Below are positions 34,088 through 45,000 of a stretch of 64,000 bases of DNA, piece after piece; the stretch's first letter is position 1, and each line of letters starts with the position of its first letter. Below the pieces are notes generated by a model, which was not told the origin of the DNA, did not search any database, and saw nothing but the letters and a program-made list of their open reading frames with translations. This DNA is from Lewinellaceae bacterium (GTDB lineage: Bacteria > Bacteroidota > Bacteroidia > Chitinophagales > Saprospiraceae). Made by a program: the position numbers and the translations under genes. Location of the stretch: positions 1,984,001-2,048,000 of the forward strand of contig JACJXX010000002.1 in the NCBI GenBank assembly GCA_020636435.1, given 5' to 3'.

Positions 34088-35775
34088 CCATTAGTTTTGC
34101 GTTTTTGGCAGGCTTCCGGGCATAGCAGGCGGAGGGCGGGCCCCCCATAGTATAGCTCGGCGGCCAGCTCGGGTTTTGCAGCCATGCTATGGGTAAGCAC
34201 TTAGTCACGCCACCGGGGCTGCTACCGCCCTTAGCATTAAGGATATGGCGGCGAACCTCCTGTTGCCTTGTAGGCCTCTGCCCAGCAGCTACGGCCAGGC
34301 AGTCTGTGCCTAGGCCAGGAATAAATGCACTGTTATTTTTAAAAAACCACGGCGGCGCCTATATTTTAAAGGTGTAAAACATAAAAACTAAAAGCACCGC
34401 CATGGAATCTTTTATGAGCTCTTCTTTCGCCAAGTTTATCACGTCGTTGTTTGCCCGCCACTTCACTGCCCCGTCCTGGCAGAGCTTCGTGTTGCTCGCT
34501 TACGGGTGGGCCCTGAGCCGTTCGCGCCATACGGTGGCCAATTACATCTGGCTAAGCGGGGGTACCAAGTATAAGCATTTTTCCCGGTTTTATGTCTTTT
34601 TCAGCCGGGCGTTTTTGAGGCTGGCCGATAAATTGTGGATAGCCGTGCTGCTGCTGCTGGACAGCATGTTGCCCCCAGAGGCGGCCATCGAATTGACCGT
34701 AGACGACACCACGCGTAAAAAAAGCGGGCGCAAGATACAGGGCGCCAGCCATTACCAAAACCGGGCTGGCTCGGCCCGCCAGGAGTACCGCACCCTGTGG
34801 GGCATCAACTTTGTATATGTTATCGCTTCCTTATACTGGCACAAAGGCGGCAAAATTTTCAAGCTGGCCCTCCCGGTGGGTTTGCGGGTTTACCTCAAAG
34901 AAAAAACCGCCGCCGAGCTGGAACGCCCCTTCCATCCCCGCAGCGCCCTGGCCCGGCATATCATCGATTTCATTGTAGGGGTATTGCCCCACCGCCGTTT
35001 TATCCTCAAAGCCGACGGCGGGTATTCCACCAAAAAGTTCTTGCGGGGCTTGCCTGACAATGTCGAAGTAGACGGCCGCTTTCCGGTCAACAGCCGCTTG
35101 CTCGGCCTGCGGCCCAGGCCCAAAAAGGACAACCGCGGCCGGCCTACCGAGAAGGGCAAAGACTTGGGTACCCCGCAGGAATGGATGCAGCAGGATGAAG
35201 GCTGGATACCGCACCCCGAAGAAGAAGGCGCCTGGGTTAAAACCGTCGTCGGGATATGGCACAGCATCCTGCCGGGCGTGCCCGTCAAAGTCGTTGCCGT
35301 TTGGCGAAAGGGCGGCCTGCCGGCTGACAAGCGCTCGGGAAAAAAAGAGCTGGAAGCCTTTTTCTCTACGGATACCTCCTTAACCGAAGCCCAGGTCCTG
35401 CAGCATTATTCGCAGCGCTGGGAGGTGGAAATCGATATCCGCGACGGCTATGCTTACTATGGCCTGGGCAAGGATCAATGCCGCAACCTGGACCGTATTT
35501 ATGGCGTGAATACTTTTCGTATCTTAATGGCTGCTTGCCGGACGCTATGGTTCGTACGTTACTTCGAAAAACGGCAACTGGACCTGAAAAAATATAGGCC
35601 CTGGTACCGCCTCAAGCAGCACCCTACCCAGCTGGATGTCATTTCTGCCGCCCAGGAGGCCTTCACTCGGGAAGGAGTTTCTGCCGTACCTAGGTTTATA
35701 CAAGGTACGGCAGAAATGCCCCAAGGCCAGCAAGAAGACTGGCAGCAGGCCGCCTGATAATAGCAAAACTAATGC
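34088..35775. mobile_element. IS701/IS4-like insertion sequence, complete, with CTAG target duplication
   Basis: Terminal inverted repeats of 13 bp (ccattagttttgc at 34088-34100; gcaaaactaatgc at 35763-35775, one mismatch) bound a 1688-bp element. It is flanked by CTAG at 34084-34087 and 35776-35779, a 4-bp duplication of the YTAR form known for the IS701 family. It carries one transposase gene and a 300-bp leader with GC-rich dyads. Ends, duplication and ORF are all intact, so it may be active and recent. Confidence 0.85.
34402..35757 (+). CDS. DDE transposase (IS701/IS4-type)
   Basis: The 451-residue protein has the layout of DDE transposases with an inserted beta-strand domain: the first aspartate in ELTVDDTTRKKSG, the second in RRFILKADGGYSTKKFL, and the catalytic glutamate in HYSQRWEVEIDIRDGYAYYGLGKDQCRNL. 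The N-terminal ALSRSRHTVANYIWL segment is a likely DNA-binding helix-turn-helix. It fills most of an IS whose ends and 4-bp duplication are visible. The frame is intact, and codon use is similar to the host. Confidence 0.9.
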   Translation: MESFMSSSFAKFITSLFARHFTAPSWQSFVLLAYGWALSRSRHTVANYIWLSGGTKYKHFSRFYVFFSRAFLRLADKLWIAVLLLLDSMLPPEAAIELTVDDTTRKKSGRKIQGASHYQNRAGSARQEYRTLWGINFVYVIASLYWHKGGKIFKLALPVGLRVYLKEKTAAELERPFHPRSALARHIIDFIVGVLPHRRFILKADGGYSTKKFLRGLPDNVEVDGRFPVNSRLLGLRPRPKKDNRGRPTEKGKDLGTPQEWMQQDEGWIPHPEEEGAWVKTVVGIWHSILPGVPVKVVAVWRKGGLPADKRSGKKELEAFFSTDTSLTEAQVLQHYSQRWEVEIDIRDGYAYYGLGKDQCRNLDRIYGVNTFRILMAACRTLWFVRYFEKRQLDLKKYRPWYRLKQHPTQLDVISAAQEAFTREGVSAVPRFIQGTAEMPQGQQEDWQQAA

Positions 35776-35869
35776 CTAGCGCAGCGGCGAAGAAACTAAT
35801 CGGGTGTTTTTTTGGGATTAGGAGGGTGCTTGCCGCCCTCCTTTATAATTTAAAATGCATCTATTTTAG

Positions 35870-36502
35870 TTACATCCGGATATAGTGCTCATCCCACGGC
35901 TCTTCAACCAGGTTACTTTCCGGGAAAATATCCTGAAGGTCAATTAACAGGTTGGAAAAGACCACCGGGCTGATCTTGTCTTCCTTGTTGAATGGAGGGC
36001 GCCCAACATATTTTCCTTCTTCATTTAAAATATAGGCCAGCACATACCTTTCCTGCGGGAAAACCATCCAATACTCCTTGACTCCCGAAAATTCATACAC
36101 TTCAAACTTATCCTTTCTGTCTTTTTCGGACGTGCTGGGAGAGGCAATTTCGATGATCCAATCCGGAGCGCCCAGGCATCCTTTGATATCGAGTTTGCCT
36201 AAATCGCAAATAATGGAAATATCCGGCTGCACGACGGTTTGGATCTCGTCATCTTTTATGCGGTTCGGAGGGAGGGGAAGGCGGACGTCAAAAGGGGCAT
36301 GAAATACTTTGCAGGGTTTATTTCCGAAAAAGTAAAGAATCTTTTTCAGAAGATTTGACGAGATTTCCTGGTGATAAGTGTTGGGTGCAGGGCACATTTT
36401 AAAAACCTTCCCTTTAATCAACTCCACCGTCTCATCAAAGGCCCAGGTGAGATAATCGGCATACGTATAGGTTTTATTCAAATCCAGGTTTTCCAGTTTC
36501 AT
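35870..36502 (-). CDS. Uma2-family (DUF820) restriction-endonuclease-fold protein
   Basis: From the ATG at 36502 (MKLENLDLNKTYTYADYL) the protein has 210 residues and matches Uma2: YTYADYLTWAFDETVELIKGKVFKM, NTYHQEISSNLLKKI, the PD-(D/E)xK core VVQPDISIICDLGKLDIKGCLGAPDWIIEIASPST, and KFEVYEFSGVKEYWMVFPQER. The family has a Cas4/AddB-type nuclease fold and is often amplified in cyanobacteria and Bacteroidota; its physiological role is unclear. An upstream in-frame start would add 11 residues outside the family. It lies between two insertion sequences and might have travelled with them (inference). Confidence 0.88.
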   Translation of the reverse strand: MKLENLDLNKTYTYADYLTWAFDETVELIKGKVFKMCPAPNTYHQEISSNLLKKILYFFGNKPCKVFHAPFDVRLPLPPNRIKDDEIQTVVQPDISIICDLGKLDIKGCLGAPDWIIEIASPSTSEKDRKDKFEVYEFSGVKEYWMVFPQERYVLAYILNEEGKYVGRPPFNKEDKISPVVFSNLLIDLQDIFPESNLVEEPWDEHYIRM

Positions 36503-36816
36503 TGCTTCGTTATTAGTGAAAAATCCATTCGCCAAACTAATTTAAGAAAATTCGAACTAGGAATCAATTGGCGGCACGTTGGAAAACCAAACCGGCACGT
36601 TGGGTGCTTTGAAGGCGTGTAAGGCTCGTCGTTAACCGCTCTCCCATCAATATGCACCGCTTTGTCGTTCATTTTTCTAATGGAGATACCCAGGAAGTAT
36701 GGGGTGCGCCAAACCATACGGCGCGGCGGACAAGTTCGGAGTTCGATTGTTCGAAGTTCAAGGTTCAACGAAGCCTCGACAACCCATTGACTACCAATGC
36801 TGTCCGGCCTTAAAAG
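36503..36816. other. Intergenic stretch between Uma2 gene and second IS
   Basis: No gene is supported. Two short direct repeats are visible (ggcacgttggaaaaccaaacc / ggcacgttgggtgc near 36572 and 36594; gttcgaagttcaaggttcaa near 36749). The final heptamer ttaaaag is the left target duplication of the IS that follows. Confidence 0.4.
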
Positions 36817-38576
36817 CATAGTTCGCACATATTGCATATAAATACGTTACCAATGCATGGAAGAGTTATCAACAAAGTTAAACCAAGGCGAGGCCAAAGA
36901 GAAATTATTGCTAAAGATACCGTATAAGGATTGCGTAAATTGCGGCACTCCCCTGGTGAAAACCCACACCCGGCGGAGCTTGCAAGATTTAAAAGGCCAT
37001 TATTACCTGGATATAGAGCTAGGGCGGTGCATTAATGAAAGGTGTAGCTGTAAAGGCATACGGGTATATCCAAAGGCGTACAGGAGGCTAATCTACCCAA
37101 AATCGGATTACAGTTTAGCCGTCTATGCGCAAATCGGCTATCAACGCCTGAACCTGAAGCGCAGCGTCAGCGAGATTTTAGAAGAAGTAAAACGCCTATA
37201 CCCGCATTTGAAAATGGGAGAACGCAGCGTAGAAAACATATACAAGCGGGTTCAAATGTGTTTATGCGAACGCGAGAGCGACAAAGAGCGGCTAAAAAAG
37301 CGATTGAAAAGCTCGGGCATAGCCCAGTTGTGCCTAACCGTAGACGGCATAGCGCCGGAGCAGGGCAATTCGGTTTTGTATGTGGTTAGAGAAGCTCAAA
37401 GCGGGATTATTTTATTTGGGCGCTATTTGGAACACAGCGACGCGCCTCATTTAGAGAAGGGCTTGTTTAGGCCCTTGAAAGGCTTAACGGACAAGTTGGG
37501 CATTGAAGTTGGGGGGTGGCTATGCGACAAGCAAAACGGCTTTATCCCAGCCATAGAGCAAGTATTTGAAGGGGTTCCTATCCATATGTGCCAGGCGCAT
37601 TTCCTCAAAGCCATGGGCAAGCCTGTGCAGCAGGCGGACAGCCAAATGGGCAAGGCTATAAAAAAAAACTCCGGGGCTTAAAGCAAATAGAAAAAGATTT
37701 AGAGCAGCTTGGCCAGCAGGCTGCCCCGGGTTTATCCAAAAGACAACAAAGCGCAATAGCTACCCTGTGCCTATTGCCTCGAAGCTGGATCAAGCGCTCG
37801 TTGAGCGCCAATTATGAATTAAGAGGCGTACAAATGTACGAGCAATTCTCCAGCGCTATTGAAACCATTGGGAAAATGCAACAAATACAACCCCACCCCT
37901 TATTAAAACGATTGGGCAAGCTATTGGCTGGCAGTTTGGAAGCCTGGCATGGCACTTACCCGGATTTAAAAATAGGGCAAAGCTTTTTGGGACAGCTTGC
38001 TGACTGCTTATATGGCCCCAAACAGCAAATGCCAGAGGACAAAAAGCCGCTGCGCTATGCGAAGGCTTATCGCGAAAAACATATTGCGGCCGAGGTGAAG
38101 CAAAAGACAGAACAGCTTTTGAAGGAGTTTCAAAACCAACACAAGGCCGTTTCGCCTTTAGCGCGTTCATTTGTCCGCCACTTTAACAACACCTATGACA
38201 ATTGGAAAGCTAAGCTGTTCACCTGCTATGATTACGGCTTTATCCCAAATGACAATAATGCCTTGGAAGCTAGCCATAACCAGTTAAAGCGAGCTATTCG
38301 CAGGGCCACCGGGCATAAATCCAGCGCCAAGCCGCTGGTGGTGCAGGGGGAACAACTAATATTTTGCAAACCTTATTTTAGCCAGCAGCCGCAACAATTC
38401 CTCAACGCTCTACAACAAGTGGATTTTAATAAAGTCAATCGTAGAAGAAAAAAACTCCTCGACAAACAACGACAGCGAGGCCGCCAAATTAGGATTATTT
38501 ATCACACAGAAAAAGCCTTGGGCGAGGCTCTAAATGAATGAATTATTATTTAATATGCTCTATGTGCGAACTATGG
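36817..38576. mobile_element. Insertion sequence with frameshifted transposase and TTAAAAG target duplication
   Basis: Terminal inverted repeats catagttcgcacat (36817-36830) and atgtgcgaactatg (38562-38575) continue inward with gcatat/atatgc. The heptamer ttaaaag flanks both ends (36810-36816 and 38577-38583), a clear 7-bp target duplication. The 1.76-kb element contains one transposase split in two frames at an A9 run. I cannot place it in a named IS family with confidence. Confidence 0.85.
36857..38541 (+). CDS. DDE-type transposase expressed by -1 frameshift at an A9 slippery run
   Basis: The first frame (36857-37681) and the second (used from 37666, ending 38541) join through a run of nine A at 37660-37668. 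A -1 slip there reads ATA AAA AAA / AAA CTC and gives one protein of about 561 residues. The N-terminus has a zinc-binding pattern (CVNCGTPL, GRCINERCSCKG). The catalytic core shows QLCLTVDGIAPEQ, GGWLCDKQNGFIPAIEQ, HMCQAHFLKAMG, and a C-terminal glutamate in NNALEASHNQLKRAIRRATGHKSS, a pattern like MULE/ISL3-type DDE transposases. Without slippage a truncated 274-residue product ends just after the run. Such A-runs are typical programmed frameshift sites in bacterial IS, but a simple inactivating indel cannot be excluded. Confidence 0.8.
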
Positions 38577-39014
38577 TTAAAAGAGTAGCCTCAGGCAGTT
38601 TGATGAATGCGCTGCGACTGGACGAGGAGCTAACCGGCAAACCCATGAGCAAAAGTGCCATTGAGGGGAAAGCAGGAGGTGGCGGAAATCTTTGGTATAG
38701 AGTGACTGGAGGGGTAAGGAGAGGGGATGCTATATGGATTTGGGCTGGGGGGGCTGTTTAGAACACGCCCCACCTCGGCCACGATGATATAGTGCTTTGC
38801 GCTATTAGTTGCCTAAACCCAATACGACATCTTCTGTAACAATTATAAAGTTTCCTTCGCAAAAAACGGCCAATAGATCTTTGTGTGTAAATTGTGTGTT
38901 GTTCATGTCAGTGTTTGTGTTTATTAGTGTCTGTTGAGTAATGGAAGAAGTACTTCCATGCTTTATCTGTATAAGACGACACTGAAACAAACGTGACAGA
39001 AAGAGGAGCTTTTT
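38577..39014. other. Intergenic region with no recognised gene
   Basis: Nothing gene-like is convincing between the IS and the CHAT gene. A small open frame (38534-38761) overlaps the IS end and ends in low-complexity glycine/tryptophan codons. The first seven bases are the right target duplication of the IS. Confidence 0.4.
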
Positions 39015-41879
39015 TTATTTTTTCGCGGGAAGGGCCCAACCGAGCAATTTTTCCTTACCTAATATCAAGAACAAACCTACAATAAGGACTAGGGTAAAGA
39101 TGATGCCCGCGGCCGAGAAAAAAGGAGCCTGAGCCGGGTGGGTATTCAATTCTCCAATGATGATGAAATTTGCCCAGTAGAAAGGATGCTGTTGGCTTGG
39201 GCGCGCATTCGCCAGGTAATCCAATTTTGCCTGGTGCAGCGCCAGGTCATTTGGCTTTCCATTTTGAACATTCTGAAGAAAGGCAGTCATGATTTCTAAT
39301 GAGCTGGCCTCTGATGCACTCCACAAGCTGGAGAGGATGGATCGGGCGCCACTGAGCATGAAGGCCTTGCTCATTCCTTGCACGCCTTCGCCCCTGTAGA
39401 TCTTTCCATTGGCGGAATGGCAGGCGCTGAGCACGACCAGCGCTGCATTTATCCGAAGGGAATAAAGATCGGAAGCGGAGAGGACGAACTCCCCCTGGCG
39501 GTCATCGAACAAAATGCTGGACCTGAGCGGGTCGTCGAAATCTACCAGCCCGTGTAAGGATAGATGAATGATCCGGGCATTGGAAGCATAAGCGTAGAAA
39601 TTTCCAAGAGTGGCCTCCTGGTCAAGAAGGTTCTTGCCTGCAAAGATGGCAGTACCCCGGTCAATTTCTTCCCTGCCCAAAACCAGCTGAGAAAGGTTTT
39701 CTTGCCCGAACAACAACCTCCTGTTTTTTAACTTTTTGGAAAGATCAGCGGTATATTGAGTACTGACTCCCAGATAGGGAATATCATAAGATTCATTTTT
39801 TTCTCTGAAAAGCAAACCGGCAGAATAGGAATAAGCAACGCTGTAATCCTGAATAAGAAATTGATTTTTATCTTCCGTAGCGCTATTCAGCGCTTCGAAT
39901 GGGATGGTATGCAACAGGTCGTCCGGAATAATGCATAAGCGGCTTATTCCCCGCAATGCCTTATTATTGAGGCCTTCGGCTATTAATTTTTTATATAAAA
40001 AATGACCCGTTTTACTGGAAAGAGGCAGATCAGGATCGTGACATTGATCTACATAAGACCTAATGGCTGCTTCCAATTCTTCGCCATTGCCGATGGAGAT
40101 TTGAAACAGGCGGCTGCGGGTTATCCAAAAACTATAGATCGTATCTGTTCGGTAGAAATACTCGATGATGGCCAGGCCTTTAGGCAATAATTTCTGGATT
40201 TCATCCAGGCCCGGTGGGGAAATGAAGGCATACTTATTCTGAAAATATCCTGGTTCTTCCTGTTCAATATTGAGGAGGAATCTATCCATTTCCCTTTGGG
40301 CCTCAACGTATTTTCTCAGGATGGCGCCTTTTTCTGCTTCGCTATTGGAAAGTTGTTCCTGAATGTTGAACATCTGCTGAACCAGGGCCTTTTCCTTTTC
40401 AATGATCTCCGGAGAAGCGATCGCTTGAAAAGCATTGGCCTCATTCAGCTCATTTCGAAGGATGATGGCTTTTGTTTTGGCTGAAAAAAAATAGGCCGAG
40501 CGCAGGTACTTCTGATTTCCGCTCAGTTCATATAATTTTAATGCGTCCTTTATCGCTTCTCCATAATAGCCTTGCACCAGCTCTAAAAAATTCAATTTGG
40601 ATTTTTGGAACTGGAAGAGCAGGAGGTTTTTACTGATAACAGAATCTATCTTGGCGTGGAGGACAAGGGCTTTTTCAAGAACAACCGGGTTTTGGGTAGC
40701 TGTAAATCCACTCCGCAGAAGTTGCGCCTTAAGGGATAGCAGCCGGACAAAGCTAAGGTCGTTGAACGTCAGCGACCGTCCCACAATGGGCGCGCCATTT
40801 TCGTCAAAAACCGCCTGGATCATTAAAGTTTCAAAAGCCTTTTGCAGAAAGGCGCCAGCTCGTTCGGGATCCCCCTTATTCTTATAAATTTCAGAAAGGT
40901 TCTCGTAAGCGTAAGCCAGTTGCTGATGGTTTTCGGCATTAGACAAATTCGTTTTTCTCAACCGGATCACTTCATTCATTCCCTCAATGGCCTGGGAAAA
41001 TTGCTTCTGTTTCCCGTTGATCACCGCTATTTTTTCAATGGCGTTGGAATATAAGTCCGGCGCAGTTGACGAATCGATCAGTTTCAGGCCCGACCGGGTA
41101 CTTTCCAATGCCTTGGCCAACTCGCCCTGTTCGAAATAACAAATACCGGCATTTTGGTAAAGGATAGACAGTTCGTAATCGTCGATGGATTCAGGAGATT
41201 TCCTGTATAAGGCCATTGCTTCCTCAAAGTACTGCTCCGCCTCTTCATATTGCTTGCGATCGATGCTCAGAATGAGAAAACTATTCAGGATATCGAACCT
41301 CAGTGATTCGGTATCCTCAATTTTCCGGAAAATAGCAAGGGCATTTTCATAATAGAGCCCGGCGCGGAAAAAGTCGAAGTTGTCCCTGTAAAAATTGGCA
41401 ATTCCCTCATATTTCCTGGCGAGGTCAAAAGGGGCGTAATCCGGAGCATTTTCGAAGATCAGCAAGGCTTCGTCGAGATGGCGTTTGGCCTGCTGGAAAT
41501 CTCCAAGGTACTGATAACAAATCCCGATATTGTAAATGGTATTGGCTCTATCTACGGCAGGGACTTCCGGGCAATTCCGCCAGATGGCAAGCACCGAATC
41601 CTGGAAGCATCGGATCGCGTCTTCTTCCCGGTCGAGGAGGTAATAGGCAACTCCAATTTTGTGCAGCACCCTTCCTTTTTGATAGCAGCTAAGCGCTTTA
41701 AATTCTTTTTCGCGAGAAAAACGCGGGAGCGCCTCCAAAGCCTTCTCGTATTCCCCTTCTTCTAAATATCCGCCTATCCTGTCATACAACTGCCTGAAGT
41801 ACGGGCCGTCCTCAGCTGTTAAATACAGGGGCAAGGCAAGCATAAATAACATCAGGAGGAGGGAAGAGGTTTGTGTCAT
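39015..41879 (-). CDS. TPR-CHAT protease with C-terminal membrane anchor
   Basis: The 954-residue protein has a signal peptide (LLLMLFMLALPLYLTAEDG), about ten tetratricopeptide repeats (roughly 30-480), a helical linker and a CHAT (caspase HetF associated with TPR) domain at about 600-900. The catalytic dyad is visible as His near residue 777 (ARIIHLSLHGLVDFDDP) and Cys near 819 (LVVLSACHSANGK), with GVQGMSKAFMLSGARSILSSLWSASE following. A single hydrophobic helix (IIFTLVLIVGLFLILG) lies near the C-terminus. With both an export signal and a tail anchor, the protease should face the periplasm. It is the last gene of a minus-strand cluster with ECF sigma factor, membrane TPR protein and subtilase genes. 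CHAT proteases are caspase relatives used in protein-cleaving defence and death pathways; the substrate here is unknown. Confidence 0.92.
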   Translation of the reverse strand: MTQTSSLLLMLFMLALPLYLTAEDGPYFRQLYDRIGGYLEEGEYEKALEALPRFSREKEFKALSCYQKGRVLHKIGVAYYLLDREEDAIRCFQDSVLAIWRNCPEVPAVDRANTIYNIGICYQYLGDFQQAKRHLDEALLIFENAPDYAPFDLARKYEGIANFYRDNFDFFRAGLYYENALAIFRKIEDTESLRFDILNSFLILSIDRKQYEEAEQYFEEAMALYRKSPESIDDYELSILYQNAGICYFEQGELAKALESTRSGLKLIDSSTAPDLYSNAIEKIAVINGKQKQFSQAIEGMNEVIRLRKTNLSNAENHQQLAYAYENLSEIYKNKGDPERAGAFLQKAFETLMIQAVFDENGAPIVGRSLTFNDLSFVRLLSLKAQLLRSGFTATQNPVVLEKALVLHAKIDSVISKNLLLFQFQKSKLNFLELVQGYYGEAIKDALKLYELSGNQKYLRSAYFFSAKTKAIILRNELNEANAFQAIASPEIIEKEKALVQQMFNIQEQLSNSEAEKGAILRKYVEAQREMDRFLLNIEQEEPGYFQNKYAFISPPGLDEIQKLLPKGLAIIEYFYRTDTIYSFWITRSRLFQISIGNGEELEAAIRSYVDQCHDPDLPLSSKTGHFLYKKLIAEGLNNKALRGISRLCIIPDDLLHTIPFEALNSATEDKNQFLIQDYSVAYSYSAGLLFREKNESYDIPYLGVSTQYTADLSKKLKNRRLLFGQENLSQLVLGREEIDRGTAIFAGKNLLDQEATLGNFYAYASNARIIHLSLHGLVDFDDPLRSSILFDDRQGEFVLSASDLYSLRINAALVVLSACHSANGKIYRGEGVQGMSKAFMLSGARSILSSLWSASEASSLEIMTAFLQNVQNGKPNDLALHQAKLDYLANARPSQQHPFYWANFIIIGELNTHPAQAPFFSAAGIIFTLVLIVGLFLILGKEKLLGWALPAKK

Positions 41880-41936
41880 AATCGTGCATATGATCTTCGT
41901 TCAGGGCCTTTGGACCACTGCCGAGTTAAGTGGCCG

Positions 41937-42088
41937 GACACAATTAAATTACGTTTTGTTCGCGAGCCCGTACGGGCGTGAGCCGCCAAGAGTACTGATT
42001 TACGCCAGTCTGGAGACTGGCAAGTTCCACCGCATCGCCCGTACAGGCTCTCGAACACTCCGACTTTATTTGTAACTTAATTGTGTTC
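41937..42088. repeat. 152-bp inverted-repeat element between the subtilase and CHAT genes
   Basis: Outer arms gacacaattaaattac (41937-41952) and gtaacttaattgtgttc (42072-42088) pair with one mismatch. Inner arms gttcgcgagcccgtacgggcg and cgcccgtacaggctctcgaac pair with few mismatches, and a central ccagtctggagactgg hairpin is perfect. The whole could fold into one long hairpin. It may attenuate transcription from the subtilase into the CHAT gene, or be a MITE-like insertion. Confidence 0.7.
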
Positions 42089-42094
42089 AATTAC

Positions 42095-45000
42095 TCAATT
42101 ACGAGCAACAACCAGTTTTTTCGAAATCGGCCGGCCATCCTCAGGAGTAATGCTGATGTGGTAGACACCATTGGGAACCTCCGCAAGGTTCATCTCCAGT
42201 GGTGCATCGGCAGCGTGGACAACGCTGATCCTCTTGATTTGACGGGAAACCGCATCATAAAGCTTTATGTCGAGTGTCTGGCCGGAAAAAGCTTCAAGGC
42301 CGAGATACACCACCTGCCGGGCCGGATTTGGGTATAAATTTACGTCTCTTTCCGGGAAAGATTGCAGGGAGGAACGATCCGGGGCCACCGATCCAACCCA
42401 ATTGGGCGCTCCCTGCGGACGGAGTGCAACAAGGGAGCCTCCGCATTGGCGGTTTATCTCAATGCAACTCGAATAGGCAATCCGGCAGTCGTTGCCTTCC
42501 TGATCCAATTGCTGCACGACTTTGAAATCACCGTAAATATTTCCGAGAATGTCCTCCGAAGTTTCAACCGGTATTTCAACTGACTGGCCTCCCTGCCATT
42601 GCAAAAAGAAGTGGCCCATGCTACTTGCATTTCGATACAAAGACGAAAAGACGATAAAATCGCCGGGGCCTACCTGTGGGTAGCTGCCTATAAACTCTTG
42701 ACCAATGGCCTTGGAATAGGCAGTCACAGTAGTTTCTGTATCTCCAAGATACATCAGTCCAATAGCCGAGCGTTTTCCGATCGCTGTGCAAAAAGAAGAC
42801 GGATCGCACACTTCGCTGATGGGCGGGTCCCCACAAGTTTCTCCATTTTCCGAAAAAAAACCTTTCAACCGCAATGCCCCGAACTGATTGCCTTCACCCA
42901 ATGGCTCCGAACAGGAAGCGCTGAATTCTACTTCCTGCAACAAATTGCCCTGAGCATCCTTTAAATAAAAGACAAGAGACTTTTTAAATTTATTCTCTCC
43001 GATGCTCGCCGCATCTACGTCAAAAACCCCGTTTAAGGGCACCGGCAGATCGCTAAACAGAACGTCTCTTTTATTGCCGTCCACAGATTCTGCCGTGATA
43101 TAGACGAAGGTAACATATTCAAGGCCGCCCAGGCACCGAACTTTGGCGGGATCCTGATTGTGGCTGGTGGCATCGCAAGCGTCGCCGGTGTACTGCAGGG
43201 TTAATATTTGAGGTTTCTTGCCCGTATAATCGCAGCAATCGCCTTCGGTTGTCGGAATTCTCGGCTTCCCGCAAATGCCTCCATCCTTTCCTAAATAACC
43301 GACAAGGTCAAGGCTGGCATAGCGGTCATTTAGGCCCAGGGGTTCACTTCCCGAGGTTTTCAACGTTATGGCCTGAAGTAGGCCGCCCTGTGCATCTTTC
43401 AGGTATATCGTCGTTGTAGATTTCAATTTATCATCCCCAACTTTAGCAGCGTCGATGGAAAAAGTGCCGTCTAATGCTACCTCCCGGTTGATAAGGTAAT
43501 ATTTATTGCCATCGCCCACTGCCGTAACATAGACCACCGGGGCGAACCCGGGATTGCCGGAGCACTGCACCTTGCCGGGGCCCTGATTATGATCCATAGC
43601 CCCACAACCCTGCCCGTTATACCGGAAGGTCAGCAGGCGCGGCTCCTCGCCGGTCTCCTTTTTGAAATCTATTATATTCCGGTTTTCCAGGTCCGGGTTT
43701 CCACAGGTTACATTATCCTTCGACAAATAGCCTTCCAACACCAGGCTGGCAAACTGATCTTTCATGCCCAGGGGTTCATCTCCCGAAGTTTCGAGCGTTA
43801 TGGACTGAAGTACGGCGCCTTGCGCATTTTTCAGATATATCGTCGTTGAATTTTTCAATTTATCCTCTGCCACACTAGCGGCGTCGATGGAAAAAGTTCC
43901 GCCTAAAGACACCTCCCGGTTGACAAGGTAATATTTATTCCCATCGCCTATTGCCGTAACATAGACCATCGGGGCGAACCCGGGATTTCCCGAACAATTT
44001 ACATCGCCGGGATCCTGAGCATGGTCCGAGGCGCTGCAACCCTGGCCCGCATAACGAAAAGTCAATAATTTGGGTTTCTCCCCCGTTTCAGTTGCACAAT
44101 CATAGATATTCCGGTTTTCCAGTTCGGGGTTCCCGCAGGTCATATTATCTTTCGACAAATAACCTTCCAGGGCCAGGCTGCCAAACTGGTCGTTCACCCT
44201 CAGCGGCTGGGAGCCGGAAGTGTGCAATTCAACCGTTTGCAATAGCTGCCCCGTTGCATCCTTCAAATGGATGTCTACGTCATTCTTTAGCTTGTCCTGG
44301 CCAACACTTGCCGCATCAATGGAAAAAGGCCCGTTTAAAGGCACTTCCAGGCCGGCAAAGTAGGCCTCATTATCCCCGTAAGCTGAAATATATACAACTG
44401 GGGCCAAAGCCGGATCTCCATTGCAGTCCACCTTGTTGGGGTCCTGTGCATGATTCGAGGCGCTACAACTTTGTCCGGTATAGCGGAACGTCAGCAATTT
44501 GGGCTCGGCATCTGTTTCCACGACGCAATCCTGCCCCGAATGAACATAACTTCCGTCATTGGAAGGCGGCCCACAACCGGCTGAGTTGATGTACACTACC
44601 CCCTGATTGCACCCATCTGAACATGCTTCCTGATTGCCGTCACAAACCTGATAGACAAACAGGTCCGGCCCGCCGTTTAAAGAGGTATAGGAAAAAGAAC
44701 CATCCGGGCTGATGGCGACTGTGCCCGTGAAAGGGCCATATAAAGCGTATGGCGCAAAGGTGATGGCATCCTGTTCAACATCATAAACGAGTAATTTATC
44801 GATGACCGTCACCCCGGCCTCCACACAGATATCCATATCATTCGTCTCCGGCGGGCAATTCGCGCTAAAGCCCCCTGCGGCATTCGGATCAATATCCGGA
44901 CACGCCTGCTGGCATCCGGCGGATGGGGATTGCAGGGCATCTTGAAAATTGATGACGCCATTAGCCCGGTTAAGCCCCTGCATTCCGGGGACTACTTTTG

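Noticed and set aside
38534..38761. A 75-codon frame across the right end of the second insertion sequence
   Set aside because: It crosses the IS boundary and its tail is glycine/tryptophan-rich low-complexity sequence.
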